A stretch of DNA of 64,000 nt from Amedibacillus dolichus DSM 3991 (GCF_000154285.1 NZ_DS483460.1:42455-106454), one strand, 5' to 3'; shown: positions 53,352 to 63,478, counted from the first letter of the stretch. Translations and numbers: made by a program. Notes: generated from the sequence alone by a model not told the origin.

Positions 53352-54797
53352 ATGCTTATAAAAGATGAAATGCTGCGTGGTGCGATTGCTCGAGCATTGC
53401 GCATTACGGAAGATAAGATTACAAAAGAAGAAATGAAAAAGTTGATACGATTATCCGCAAGATCCTGTGGAATCGTGTCTTTAGAAGGCTTGGAATATGC
53501 GGAAAATCTAACCTATTTGGATTTATGTGCCAATGCGATCGAGGATCTGACACCAATTAAGGGCTTACGGGAAATAGAATACCTAAATGTATCGAAGAAT
53601 ATGCTGCGTGATATTCAAGCGCTTCGTGATTTTCGCCAATTGGTACGTTTAGATTTATCGCGTAATAATCTATATACGATGGATATCAGCGCTTTGGCGG
53701 GCATGCATAATTTGGAGGAATTGAACCTAGAACGCTGTAAGGTAGATAATCTTATGTATTTGGAAAATGTAAAGAAGCTGAAAAGATTGCACGTCGGTAT
53801 CGAAAACGGTCCGTTTCCATTAAGTATTTTAGGTATGTTGGATAATCTTGTAGAGGTACACATGAATAAAATGTGGCTATATGATATTGCGGATCTAACC
53901 TATCTTAAAAAAATCGAGGTCTTGGATTTATCTACCAATCTTTTCCGCGATCTTTCTCCGCTGCAATATATGAAACAAACCTTACGTAGCTTAAATTTGA
54001 CGAACAATATGTATTTGCATGATTTAAGTATGCTAAAGGAATTTCCGAATTTAGAAATTTTAGAGATTTCTTATGATTCCGTTGATGATTTTTCATTCTT
54101 GAAGGAATTGAAGAACTTAAAGGAACTGCGTGCTACGGAGAGCAATTTATGTGATATGCGGTATTTGCATGGCTTAACCAAGCTGGAAAAGCTAGATGTT
54201 TCCAGCAATCGTTTGATTCATACCGAAGAGCTTGCGCAGATGAAAAAGCTGCGTTATTTCAAGGCGTGTGGCTGCTTCCTTGATAATATTGATTTCTTGA
54301 AGGACGCAAAGCAATTGGAAGAAATCAACGTCTACAACAATCGCATTAAAAGCATTGATGTTTTAAAGGGTTGTGAGCACATGACAACAATGGACGTAGG
54401 AGCGAATAATATTAAGGATATTTCATCTTTGGCAGATATGAAAAATTTAGAATGTGTTGGTTTATCCCATAATGTTATTACCGACTTAACACCATTAAAG
54501 GATCTAACAAATCTGGCAAGTATTGATCTATACAATAATGTCATTACTGATCTAACTCCGTTGGAAAAGCTTGTAAATCTTTCTTCTTTGCGTTTGGATC
54601 ATAATGGAGTTATGGACTTAACACCACTTGAGCATTGTGAATATTTAAGCTCATTGACCTTAAAGGCTAATTATGTTTCCGATGTAACTCCATTAAGCAA
54701 GCTGAAGCATCTATATGAATTGCGATTAGACGATAATCCGATAGAAGATATCAGCATGTTAGAGGATATGGAGTATTACGATAAGTTTTCATATTAG
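53352..54797 (+). CDS. Cytosolic leucine-rich-repeat protein (internalin-type repeats)
   Basis: After a 40-residue helical cap the protein consists of about 18-19 LRRs of 21-23 residues with the pattern LxxLxxLDLSxNxIxDLSPL (for example NLTYLDLCANAIEDLTPIKG), strongest in the last seven. There is no signal peptide, membrane helix or anchor, so unlike internalins it should remain inside the cell and act as a binding scaffold. Its partner is unknown. A TATAAT-like element lies at about 53310 and GGGAGG before the start; it is a single-gene unit. Confidence 0.85.
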   Translation: MLIKDEMLRGAIARALRITEDKITKEEMKKLIRLSARSCGIVSLEGLEYAENLTYLDLCANAIEDLTPIKGLREIEYLNVSKNMLRDIQALRDFRQLVRLDLSRNNLYTMDISALAGMHNLEELNLERCKVDNLMYLENVKKLKRLHVGIENGPFPLSILGMLDNLVEVHMNKMWLYDIADLTYLKKIEVLDLSTNLFRDLSPLQYMKQTLRSLNLTNNMYLHDLSMLKEFPNLEILEISYDSVDDFSFLKELKNLKELRATESNLCDMRYLHGLTKLEKLDVSSNRLIHTEELAQMKKLRYFKACGCFLDNIDFLKDAKQLEEINVYNNRIKSIDVLKGCEHMTTMDVGANNIKDISSLADMKNLECVGLSHNVITDLTPLKDLTNLASIDLYNNVITDLTPLEKLVNLSSLRLDHNGVMDLTPLEHCEYLSSLTLKANYVSDVTPLSKLKHLYELRLDDNPIEDISMLEDMEYYDKFSY

Positions 54798-54867
54798 AAG
54801 CTGTCATTTGTTTAGAAAAGAAAGGCACAGATGCCAGAGTTTAAGATTATTACGGTAGATACTAAAA

Positions 54868-54923
54868 AAGAGATTTCCATTATGGCTGTTTAAAGTAGTC
54901 ATTTAGGAAATCTCTTTCTTTTT
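54868..54923. terminator. Terminator between the LRR and pepF genes
   Basis: AAGAGATTTCC pairs with GGAAATCTCTT across a 27-nt loop, with T-rich flanks on both strands, so it may serve both convergent genes. Confidence 0.75.
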
Positions 54924-54981
54924 CGTTGTTTATTATTGAGCAAGTTGTTTTTCTATCGGCATAGTTAATAGAAAATTCCTT

Positions 54982-56742
54982 TTAATGCAATATATCTTTC
55001 AGCTCCTGTAGCTTTTCAGCAAAGAATTGGAAGGCATCATCGTAAACGTAGTTTTCACGAGGATCGACACCACCATGTACCAATTCATCAATCGGTGATT
55101 CACTTCCGCCTTTATGCAAGAAGGCAAGATAGTCCGCTGTATCGCCTTGTAAAATCTTTTTCGCAAAGCACAGTGCCACAGACATACCTAAGGTATATTT
55201 ATAAACATAGAAGTTGTAATAGAAGTGAGGAATGTGGTAACAACCATAGCGTTGTAAATCATCTACGATAACACCATCACCAAAATAATTTTTATTTAAG
55301 TCATACCATAGAGATGTTAAGGCATTGCTGGAAATCGCTTCGACTTTTTCAATCATTTCATGTAAACGGCATTCAAATTGTGCATACATTGGCTGACGAT
55401 ATAAGGTTCCAACGAGTTGATCTAATAAATTGCTTAATAAGTAGGCTTTATATTGCGGATCATCACTTGTTTTTAACAGATATTCATTTAATAAAATTTC
55501 ATTTACGGTTGAAGCTACTTCGGCTACGAAGATTTTATAGTCGCAAAGCATCGGACGATTGGCTCTGCGAGAGAAATAGCTGTGCATAGAGTGTCCCAAT
55601 TCATGAGCTAATGTACTTAATGACTCATAGGTACCATTAAAGTTGGTTAAGACAAATGGCTTGGAATCATAAGAGCCACCGGAGTAGGCACCGCCGATTT
55701 TCCCTTCACAAGGCATGAAATCTATCCATCTCTCGTCCTTTGCTTTTTGCAGTAAGGAAACATATTCTTCACCTAAAGGAGCTAAGGCTTTTTTTAGAAT
55801 ATCAAAGCTTTCATCAATCGTATAGGAAATATCAATGTCGGATACCATCGGTAAGAAAATATCGTATGGGTGCTGCTCCTCTAATTTTAAAACATGCTTA
55901 CGATAACGGAAGTAATCATGCAATCCTTCACGATATTTCACATTTGCCATATCAAGCACTTTATAGAACAGCTGTTCATCAGCGCCATCGCCAAATAGAC
56001 TGGCTTGTAAAGCACTGTCGAAATTTCGCATGCGTGCTTCAAATACCTGCCCTTTAGCGTGTCCGCTTAATAGGTTCATAAAAGTGTTTTGATAACGTTT
56101 GTATTCACCGAAGAAGTTTTCAAAGGCTTCCTTACGCACATTCGCGTCGCTGTTATGGAGGAAAGAGTGATATGTAGAATCACTTAAGAATTGTAGCTTT
56201 CCATCAACCATAACATCGGGGTATTGCAAACGGAAAGCTTCAAAGGTATCAGAGGAAATACGTTCTAATTCACTGACCTTAGCCATGATGGCTTCTTTTT
56301 CTTCATCTAAGCGATGGGGAATCGTACGGAAGAGTTCCTGCATCGGATAACGGAAATCTCGGCAGTCCTCCTCCTTTAGCCATTCTTCGATGATTTCCTT
56401 ATGCTCAATGATTTCCAAAGGTACAAAGCTTAAGGCAATGACAGATTGTTGGTAAAGGGCAAAGGATTTGGATAGGTTTTCCTGTTGTTGAATATTATCC
56501 GGTTCTACGTCTGTAGCCATGTGTGCATAGCTGGTTAGGTTGTTGATGTAGCGCTCAAAGGTTTCCTCATCTTCCATAAAACCGATATAGCTTTGCAAGT
56601 TATCGCTAATATGACCTTTTCTTGCACTTAAATCGGTTAATAAAGCTTGTGCGGCTTCGTATTGCTTGTCAAATGCTGCTTGATTTTCAAACAGACTGGA
56701 TAAATCCCATGTTAGCTGTGTTTCGATTTCATTATGTTTCAT
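54982..56742 (-). CDS. pepF: Oligoendopeptidase F (M3 family)
   Basis: This 586-residue cytosolic zinc peptidase has HELGHSMHSYF, the M3 HEXXH motif, with the further ligand in FVAEVASTVNE, and the C-terminal YVYKYTLGMSVAL. PepF cuts peptides of about 7-17 residues in nitrogen supply or peptide turnover. The start MKHNEIETQLTWDLSSLF follows GAGGTGAT on the minus strand; a 12-residue N-terminal extension is unlikely. Normal length. Confidence 0.95.
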   Translation of the reverse strand: MKHNEIETQLTWDLSSLFENQAAFDKQYEAAQALLTDLSARKGHISDNLQSYIGFMEDEETFERYINNLTSYAHMATDVEPDNIQQQENLSKSFALYQQSVIALSFVPLEIIEHKEIIEEWLKEEDCRDFRYPMQELFRTIPHRLDEEKEAIMAKVSELERISSDTFEAFRLQYPDVMVDGKLQFLSDSTYHSFLHNSDANVRKEAFENFFGEYKRYQNTFMNLLSGHAKGQVFEARMRNFDSALQASLFGDGADEQLFYKVLDMANVKYREGLHDYFRYRKHVLKLEEQHPYDIFLPMVSDIDISYTIDESFDILKKALAPLGEEYVSLLQKAKDERWIDFMPCEGKIGGAYSGGSYDSKPFVLTNFNGTYESLSTLAHELGHSMHSYFSRRANRPMLCDYKIFVAEVASTVNEILLNEYLLKTSDDPQYKAYLLSNLLDQLVGTLYRQPMYAQFECRLHEMIEKVEAISSNALTSLWYDLNKNYFGDGVIVDDLQRYGCYHIPHFYYNFYVYKYTLGMSVALCFAKKILQGDTADYLAFLHKGGSESPIDELVHGGVDPRENYVYDDAFQFFAEKLQELKDILH

Positions 56743-56891
56743 TTTATCACCTCTATGTAGTATTGTATAAGAAAGCATAGAAAATCACAAGGCTAACAAA
56801 GCAGGAAGTGCATTTTCATTTGTGGTGCCTATCTTTTCACGGCATGATTGCTGTATAATAATCTTCATAAAAAGGTAGGGAGGAAAACGGA

Positions 56892-57392
56892 ATGAGAGTT
56901 GAATTAAGAAAATGGTCAATGGCAGATAAGCAAGCTTTGATTACAATATGCAATCAAATCGATCGAAGCTATTTATCCGACCGTTTGCCGAATCCATATA
57001 CAGAAGCTTCGGCAGATTGGTGGCTGCATAGAGTAGAAGAAACGGAAGGAAAATGTGCAATCTTTCGTGAAATCGTGGTTGATGGAAAAATTATCGGAAC
57101 GATATCCGTTGAACAAAAGGCTGATGTTTATCGCAAAGACGGAGAGGTTGGATATTATTTGTTAGCGGATTACAGTAGAAAAGGAATTATGAGTGAAGCT
57201 TTGCGACAGATTTGTGAGCTTGCGTTTCAAGAACTGGATATCTTGCGAATTAGCGGATTGGTATATGAGCCAAATGCTGCATCACGAAGGGTGTTGGAAA
57301 AAAATGGCTTTGTTTTGGAAGGTACCATGAAACAAGCAGTAATAAAAGATGAAAAGATATATGATTTATGTGTTTATGGGAAAATTAAATAA
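56892..57392 (+). CDS. GNAT-family N-acetyltransferase (RimJ/RimL type)
   Basis: This 166-residue GNAT fold has GTISVEQKADVYRKDGEVGY, the acetyl-CoA loop LADYSRKGIMSEAL and the late NAASRRVLEKNGF typical of the RimJ/RimL group. It acetylates an amino group of a protein, peptide or small molecule; the target is unknown. GGGAGG precedes the start. A single-gene unit with two terminators downstream. Confidence 0.88.
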   Translation: MRVELRKWSMADKQALITICNQIDRSYLSDRLPNPYTEASADWWLHRVEETEGKCAIFREIVVDGKIIGTISVEQKADVYRKDGEVGYYLLADYSRKGIMSEALRQICELAFQELDILRISGLVYEPNAASRRVLEKNGFVLEGTMKQAVIKDEKIYDLCVYGKIK

Positions 57393-57432
57393 AGCTGGAA
57401 AAATAAGAATATTTAGATCTTGTGGTTAAATA

Positions 57433-57452
57433 AAAAAGCCCGAGGGCTTTTG
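57433..57452 (+). terminator. Terminator after the GNAT gene
   Basis: AAAAGCCC pairs with GGGCTTTT across a 2-3-nt loop. Confidence 0.75.
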
Positions 57453-57461
57453 AAGTAAAAG

Positions 57462-57506
57462 ACCAGATGAGGTATGGTAATTTATTGTGATACCTCATCT
57501 GGTTTT
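57462..57506. terminator. Bidirectional terminator between the GNAT and glucosaminidase genes
   Basis: A perfect 14-bp stem (ACCAGATGAGGTAT with ATACCTCATCTGGT) has T-rich sequence on both sides. Confidence 0.85.
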
Positions 57507-57554
57507 CTTATACGATTCGATATGGATAGTAAGGTGTAACGCTTTTATAAAACA

Positions 57555-60317
57555 CTAGGCTTTGAATGGTTTTATTTTTCGTTTGCGCATGTAAAGAATC
57601 AAGGCAAGTAAGGCAAGCGTTAATAAAATGATGATACATGGCAGTAGGATATAAACTTTGATGTAATCCTTGCCGTTTTGCTTAATCGTATTGACCTCCT
57701 GAAAGTCTTTGCTATGCGTGATGCTATCGGCATGTTTCCAAACAACAGCATAATGACCGAGCTTGTCATTTGGAAATACGATGCGGTTCTTACTTTGGGT
57801 TGTCGGCAGCTGGTATATATCCTTACCGGAAATATAGTAAACGCTGTAAATACGATGATCAATATCTTTCTTCGGTTTTTGAATGGAATAAACAAGCTGA
57901 GATTGCAGCTTTAAGGTAGAAAAATCATCGGTTCCTTCAATGGCTAAATAGGAGGCGACATTCATACCATTGGCTTTTGCGACCTTTTCAACGAATTGCT
58001 TTTCTTCTTTTGGAATGTCATTGTTTACATCAAGACGTAGTGTTTTCGGCATGATATTATTTAAAAAACTGCTTTCTCCTTGCAAAGCAATACTTAATCC
58101 GCTGACTTGCATATCGTAGGTGTCGTCTTTGATGATTACGCTGTATCGCGGCTCTAAATTTTCCTGCAATATACGGTCGATTACACGGATTTGATCACGT
58201 GGTAATACCTGCATATCAAATTGCCCCAATTGATTACGCAGACGTATTAGTTCGTCTAATGCTTCACTATTTAAACCGACCTTTCCCATATAGGTTTTAA
58301 TAACATGAGCGGCTTGTTTTTTTACATCGTTGATACGTTCTTCTTGTTGATTATCCATTTCAATATCATAATAGGTGGTAGAACCGCCATAGGTAATGGT
58401 TAAGCGTTGTTTTCCGCTTTGATCGTTATGAAAACCACTGACCATATCATTGTTTAAAGCAACCTCTTTACTGCTGCCATCTTCAAAGGTAACACGAATC
58501 TTTCCATGTTTTAAATTTAAGGTATCACCGAGATTATACTTTGTTTGTGGCTTTTCGATGACTTCAATGTTTTTGATATGTTTATAGGTAGCCTTATAGG
58601 TTAAGGCATTGGTGGCAGGCTCAAGTGTAATATCCCAACCATCAAAAAGCGCATTTTCTTTGATCGGATCTAAAATAACGGGCATTTGTCCTTTCTCCAC
58701 GAAAAGAGTGATGCTTGATGTATTCGGATAAAAGCTTCCGTCTACGGCATCGAAGGTGATCGGAAGATAGCTTTTGTTTGCAGCTTTTTCAGCTCCTGTT
58801 ATGACATCAATATCATCGGCTTTGACATATCCGATACTGGTAGCAAAAGGATAGCTACCATCTTGTATAGACTCCTTGGACTTGGTAAGTGCAATATCGC
58901 TTTGTACCTGATACCATGTCCCACTTTTATTTTTGATCTTCTTTTGGAGAATAAAGCTGGCATCATAGCCTTCCTCAGTGGTATAAAGCAGTTTTGCCTT
59001 TTTTGAAGCACTTGCATATACCTTGACAGCTTGTCCCTGTGCAATCCCTAATTGATAGTTGTTTTCGTCTTGATAGCCCATATCACGATCCATACGCATA
59101 AAATAAGAGGCAGACTTTTCACCCCAATAGGGATCACTGGCATAGGCAACATTCATACCACCGGCCTTGTTTCCAAAGTATCCGCCATAATATTGGAAGG
59201 CTTCGGGATTTAGATAACTTTCACTAAGGTAATGAAGGGCGTGAGAATATACGCTTGCTGCTACGCTTTGATAGCGTGAGGCACTCTCCTCCGCACTGGA
59301 ATCGAAGGCGGCATGTCCGAATAGGTTATTTTTATTATAGGCAATATAGCTTTTTCCAAGGGCACTTTCGTTTAAGGATAAGGAAAGCATCATCAACGCA
59401 TTGGCACCAAACTGATTCTGGTATTGAAAAAAGGCTTCGCTATTACCATATAATAGGGATTGTGTCAGAATATCATGCACATAGTTGTCGGTATCATAAA
59501 AATTTGTGATATTGGCTTGAAATCCAAGGTTTTGTTTGAAATAGCTTTGGATTTGTTTGGGTGTATAGTCGGTGGTAGAACGATGGTCGAGATATTGATA
59601 GTAGTTGTAATAAGGTTTTTTTGCATTGATGGCATGTTGGTGTGTTGCAAGGCGTTCGTCCTTGATCAACTGATCGTATGCTTCATAAAAATAATGGGTA
59701 TCATAGCTGTAATAGGTCGTACTCTCTTTTAAATAGGAGGGAGCTTTGGAAAGAGGCAAAACACTGGAAAAGCTGGGACTTGTAGCACTGGATTTTAATT
59801 GATGATACAAAATACCGTCTTTTACGATAAAGCTAGAAACATTGGGCAGCTTTTCAATTGGATATACGGTTAGTGCGGTTGCATCGCTCCAAGCGACAAC
59901 ACCGGAAATTTTGAATTTTATTTGGTTGGTATAACTGTCATATTCCAAAAAAGCCGCATCGCCTCCATAGCAGCCGTTGAGATAGCCATTGGTGTTTGTT
60001 TCATCAAGTATATAGTCGGTATTTAAGCTACAATCGCTATTGGTTGGAAAAGCAACGACACCTTGCTCAACTTGTAAAAAGCTATCACCATAGGTAATCC
60101 CGAGGTTGTTATATTTTTTGCTAAGACGTTGAAAATTTTTTTCTGCTTCTGTATAGCTGTCATACGTATTTAGCAGCTCATATTCGCCTTTTTCGCTTGT
60201 ATTGACAAGGTGATAGCGCTCATCTTTTGGTAAAGTAGCTTCCTTTGCTTGCATTGGCAACAGGGAGCTTGCGCTAAAAGCGATAAGTAAGGATAATGCT
60301 ATCCATGTTTTTTTCAT
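57555..60317 (-). CDS. Membrane-anchored glucosaminidase-domain protein (GH73/LytG-like autolysin)
   Basis: This 920-residue protein has a signal peptide (ends near MQA-KE), a domain resembling glucosaminidases such as LytD/Atl (about 260-430; likely catalytic Glu in LSLNESALGKS, about residue 316), an SH3-like stretch (about 450-510), an Ig-like domain with YNLGDTLNLKHGKIRVTFED, and a final helix plus RKRK tail. GH73-type enzymes cut between GlcNAc and MurNAc in peptidoglycan. Anchoring by a C-terminal helix rather than by wall-binding repeats would confine it near the membrane. The ATG at 60317 lies 7 nt after GGAGGG. Monocistronic. Confidence 0.82.
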   Translation of the reverse strand: MKKTWIALSLLIAFSASSLLPMQAKEATLPKDERYHLVNTSEKGEYELLNTYDSYTEAEKNFQRLSKKYNNLGITYGDSFLQVEQGVVAFPTNSDCSLNTDYILDETNTNGYLNGCYGGDAAFLEYDSYTNQIKFKISGVVAWSDATALTVYPIEKLPNVSSFIVKDGILYHQLKSSATSPSFSSVLPLSKAPSYLKESTTYYSYDTHYFYEAYDQLIKDERLATHQHAINAKKPYYNYYQYLDHRSTTDYTPKQIQSYFKQNLGFQANITNFYDTDNYVHDILTQSLLYGNSEAFFQYQNQFGANALMMLSLSLNESALGKSYIAYNKNNLFGHAAFDSSAEESASRYQSVAASVYSHALHYLSESYLNPEAFQYYGGYFGNKAGGMNVAYASDPYWGEKSASYFMRMDRDMGYQDENNYQLGIAQGQAVKVYASASKKAKLLYTTEEGYDASFILQKKIKNKSGTWYQVQSDIALTKSKESIQDGSYPFATSIGYVKADDIDVITGAEKAANKSYLPITFDAVDGSFYPNTSSITLFVEKGQMPVILDPIKENALFDGWDITLEPATNALTYKATYKHIKNIEVIEKPQTKYNLGDTLNLKHGKIRVTFEDGSSKEVALNNDMVSGFHNDQSGKQRLTITYGGSTTYYDIEMDNQQEERINDVKKQAAHVIKTYMGKVGLNSEALDELIRLRNQLGQFDMQVLPRDQIRVIDRILQENLEPRYSVIIKDDTYDMQVSGLSIALQGESSFLNNIMPKTLRLDVNNDIPKEEKQFVEKVAKANGMNVASYLAIEGTDDFSTLKLQSQLVYSIQKPKKDIDHRIYSVYYISGKDIYQLPTTQSKNRIVFPNDKLGHYAVVWKHADSITHSKDFQEVNTIKQNGKDYIKVYILLPCIIILLTLALLALILYMRKRKIKPFKA

Positions 60318-60432
60318 AAGGAATCCCTCCATAACTAGTAAGTTTTGTATAAGTTAATTATAGCATACTTATTTCTAGGCGTATTTTTTACTTTTCGAAC
60401 GATTTTGTAAAGGGAATACAAAGGCGTCTGTA

Positions 60433-60487
60433 TTGACAAACGAAGATGGAAAGAGTATGCTTTCTTTATACCCCATACCTATGGGGA
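60433..60487 (+). promoter_or_regulatory. csoR-copA promoter and CsoR-type operator
   Basis: TTGACA (60433-60438) and TATGCT (60456-60461) are 17 nt apart. ATACCCCATACCTATGGGGA at 60468-60487 is a near-palindrome with the CCCC/GGGG core known from CsoR operators and lies over the transcription start, which fits copper-relieved repression. Confidence 0.8.
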
Positions 60488-60498
60488 GGGAGGTAGAC

Positions 60499-60762
60499 AT
60501 GACAGAAGAAAGAGAACAAGCGCTGATTACGTTGAAAACAGCGAGAGGTCAAATAAACGGAATCATAAAAATGATTGAAGATGTCCGCTATTGTATGGAT
60601 ATATCCAATCAGATCCTAGCAGCAGCTTCTTTGTTGCGAAAAGCCAATGTGCATGTTTTAAGCGGGCATTTGCATAGCTGCGTCAAAGATGCCGTGAAGC
60701 AGGGAGATGTAGAGGAGAAGTTAAAGGAAATCGAGGATACTTTGAAAATAATTTTACGATAG
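60499..60762 (+). CDS. csoR: CsoR-family copper-sensing transcriptional repressor
   Basis: This 87-residue all-helical protein has the Cu(I) site of CsoR: Cys in YCMDISNQ, then His and Cys in GHLHSCV. CsoR leaves its operator when it binds Cu(I). The ATG at 60499 follows GGGAGGTAG. The operator-like palindrome precedes it, and its stop overlaps the copA ribosome site, so the two genes form one operon. CstR and FrmR relatives lack one of these ligands. Confidence 0.92.
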   Translation: MTEEREQALITLKTARGQINGIIKMIEDVRYCMDISNQILAAASLLRKANVHVLSGHLHSCVKDAVKQGDVEEKLKEIEDTLKIILR

Positions 60763-60772
60763 GAGGCGTATG

Positions 60773-63406
60773 ATGCAACGAAAATATAAAGTAAAGGACA
60801 TGCAATGTGCAGCTTGTGCGGCAAGTGTAGAGCGTGTGTTAAATAAGCTTGAGGAGGTTGATGAGGCAAGTGTAAACCTTGTGGCTGAGGAGGTAAATAT
60901 AAAGGCAAAGGATACCTTAAAGGAAGAACAGCTGTTTGAAGCTGTGCGAAAGGCCGGTTTTGAGCTGTTTCCGACACAACCTTTACATACGCAAAGCTTT
61001 CGTGTAGCAGGTATGCAATGTGCGGCTTGTGCAGCGAGTGTGGAGCGTGTACTAAATAAGCGAGAGGAAATCGAGTCGGCAAGTGTTAATCTTGTTACCT
61101 CACAAGTAACGCTTTGTTATCGCCAATACCGTATCGAGGATTGGAAGCGGACAGTGGAAAAGGCAGGTTTTCAATTGTTAGAGGAAGAACACTTAGAAGA
61201 TATTGTGTTGGATATTGAAGGTATGAGCTGTGCTGCTTGTGTTTCTTCCTTGGAAAAAGCGTTGTCGCAGGCAGATGGAATTCAAAAGGCAGAGGTTAAT
61301 GTATTGTTAAACAATGCTTCTATTACGTATGACCAAAAGAAAATAAAGCTGCCGGAAATTTTGCAAATTATTGAAAAGGTCGGTTTTCAAGGGCATGTGA
61401 AAAAAGAAACGGTACAAAAGGAAGTGCAAAAAGATTATACCGGTCTGCGAGTTTATGTTACATTAGGTGTTGCAGCGGTTTTACTATATGTTGGAATGTC
61501 GCACATGCTGGGACCTATTCAATTACCACTTCCCAGAATCATACATTATACGTATCACCCTTTGAATTTTGCTTTGATTCAATTTATTTTGGCAACGATC
61601 ATTCTCATATTGGGCAGACGTTTTTTCACGCGTGGCTTTAAGGCATTGATTCATAAGGCACCGAATATGGATACTTTGGTGGCGGTAGGAACCGGAAGTG
61701 CTTATATATATTCCTTATATTCTTTGGTAATGATCATGCAAGGCGATGTGCATGCGGTTCATAAGCTGTACTTTGAATCTGCCGGTGTGGTAGTAGCGTT
61801 GGTACAATTCGGAAAGCATTTGGAAAGCTTATCGAAACAAAAATCAACAAGTGCAATTTCAGCCTTGTTACAGCTGCGTCCAAGCACTGCAACCCTGTGG
61901 AAAAACAATGCTGAATTTGAGGTGGCACTTGATGAGGTATTACCACATGATCATTTGGTGGTAAAAGCAGGAGAAGGGATTCCGGTTGATGGAGTTCTTG
62001 TAGAGGGTAGTGCGCATGTTGATGAAAGTATGCTGACGGGGGAAAGCGTACCGGTGAAAAAGAAAAGCGGAGATCAGCTTATTCAGGGAACGATCAATAT
62101 GGACGGTCGTATCGTGATGGAATGTACGGCAACGCAGGAGGAAACAACATTGGCGAAAATCATTCAGTTGGTGGAAGATGCACAAGCTAAAAAAGCACCG
62201 ATTGCTCGTATCGCCGATCGAATTTCCTTGTATTTTGTTCCGATGGTTATGTTGATTGCCGTCATTGCCTTTCTTGCTTGGTATTTGGCTACGCAGGATT
62301 TTGCTTTTGCATTGACGATTTTCGTTAGTGTTTTGGTTATCGCCTGTCCTTGTGCTTTGGGTTTAGCAACACCAACTGCCATTATGGTTGGAAGCGGAAA
62401 GGCGGCACAATCCGGTATTTTCATGAAAAGTGCAGAGGCCTTGGAAATTACCAGTCATATTGATACCATTGTTTTTGATAAAACCGGTACAATTACTATC
62501 GGAAAGCCGGTTGTTACCGATTGTATTACAAATGCAAAGCAAGCTGATGTTTTGCGTTTGGCAGCGGCTTTGGAAAGTGGAAGTAAGCACCCTTTTGCGC
62601 ATGCCATTTTAACTGCTGCGAAGCAACACCAATTAAAGCCGTGGAGTGTAAAGGATATTCAAACCAAAAACGGGAAAGGATTGGCAGCATATGATGAAGG
62701 TGTGGAAATCTTAGTCGGAAGTCGTCGGTTTATGGAGGAAAACAAGGTCGATATTTCTGCGTATATAGCTGAGGCGCAGAAACTATTGGCACAAGGTAAA
62801 AGTGTTGTTTGGGTGAGTCGAGGAGAGGCTGCTTTTGGAATTCTTGGTATTGCTGATGAAATCAAGCCTAAGGTTCGTGAGGTGATCGAGCGTTTAACGA
62901 AGCGAGGCATTGAGGTATATATGATGAGTGGAGATCATCGGTTAAGTGCACAAACCATTGCTAAGCAAGCAGGGATCTCTCATGTGATTGCCGAAGTATT
63001 GCCACAGCAAAAGGGAGAAGAAATCCAAAAATTACAGGCGCAAGGAAAAAAAGTTGCGATGGTAGGCGATGGTATTAACGATGCAATTGCATTAACGCAA
63101 GCTGAAGTTGGTATTGCTATCGGAAGCGGTAGTGATGTAGCATTGGAAAGTGCAGACATTGTATTGATGAAAGATAATATAGAAGATGTTGAAACAGCTA
63201 TTCGCTTATCGGCAGCGGTAATTCGCAATATTCATCAGAATTTATTTTGGGCATTCTTTTATAATAGTCTAGGAATTCCGTTGGCAGCAGGAGTATTTTA
63301 TGCTTTCGGAGGTCCGCTGTTATCTCCGGTATTTGCCGGTGGAGCGATGGCACTTAGCTCGGTAAGCGTAGTAAGCAATGCTTTACGATTGAAAAAATTT
63401 CATTAA
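60773..63406 (+). CDS. copA: Copper-exporting P-type ATPase CopA with three HMA domains
   Basis: This 877-residue P1B ATPase has three N-terminal metal-binding domains (MQCAACAAS twice, then MSCAACVSS), membrane helices with the CPC metal site (VIACPCALGLATPT), the phosphorylation motif DKTGTITIG and GDGINDAIAL. It exports Cu(I) using ATP. Domains 1 and 2 are nearly identical over SVERVLNK and neighbouring DNA, a sign of recent tandem duplication; most CopA proteins have one or two HMA domains. The ATG at 60773 has better spacing to AGGAGG than that at 60770. Confidence 0.95.
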   Translation: MQRKYKVKDMQCAACAASVERVLNKLEEVDEASVNLVAEEVNIKAKDTLKEEQLFEAVRKAGFELFPTQPLHTQSFRVAGMQCAACAASVERVLNKREEIESASVNLVTSQVTLCYRQYRIEDWKRTVEKAGFQLLEEEHLEDIVLDIEGMSCAACVSSLEKALSQADGIQKAEVNVLLNNASITYDQKKIKLPEILQIIEKVGFQGHVKKETVQKEVQKDYTGLRVYVTLGVAAVLLYVGMSHMLGPIQLPLPRIIHYTYHPLNFALIQFILATIILILGRRFFTRGFKALIHKAPNMDTLVAVGTGSAYIYSLYSLVMIMQGDVHAVHKLYFESAGVVVALVQFGKHLESLSKQKSTSAISALLQLRPSTATLWKNNAEFEVALDEVLPHDHLVVKAGEGIPVDGVLVEGSAHVDESMLTGESVPVKKKSGDQLIQGTINMDGRIVMECTATQEETTLAKIIQLVEDAQAKKAPIARIADRISLYFVPMVMLIAVIAFLAWYLATQDFAFALTIFVSVLVIACPCALGLATPTAIMVGSGKAAQSGIFMKSAEALEITSHIDTIVFDKTGTITIGKPVVTDCITNAKQADVLRLAAALESGSKHPFAHAILTAAKQHQLKPWSVKDIQTKNGKGLAAYDEGVEILVGSRRFMEENKVDISAYIAEAQKLLAQGKSVVWVSRGEAAFGILGIADEIKPKVREVIERLTKRGIEVYMMSGDHRLSAQTIAKQAGISHVIAEVLPQQKGEEIQKLQAQGKKVAMVGDGINDAIALTQAEVGIAIGSGSDVALESADIVLMKDNIEDVETAIRLSAAVIRNIHQNLFWAFFYNSLGIPLAAGVFYAFGGPLLSPVFAGGAMALSSVSVVSNALRLKKFH

Positions 63407-63478
63407 AATATTGGAATTATGATGAAAAAAAGCAGAAAGTATAGTAAAATCTCATCTTTGACAGCTAGAGAAAAAAAT

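Noticed and set aside
60433..60498. Upstream TTG start that would extend CsoR by 22 residues
   Set aside because: The TTG is the -35 box itself, and the extension covers the promoter and operator; the ATG at 60499 has its own ribosome site.
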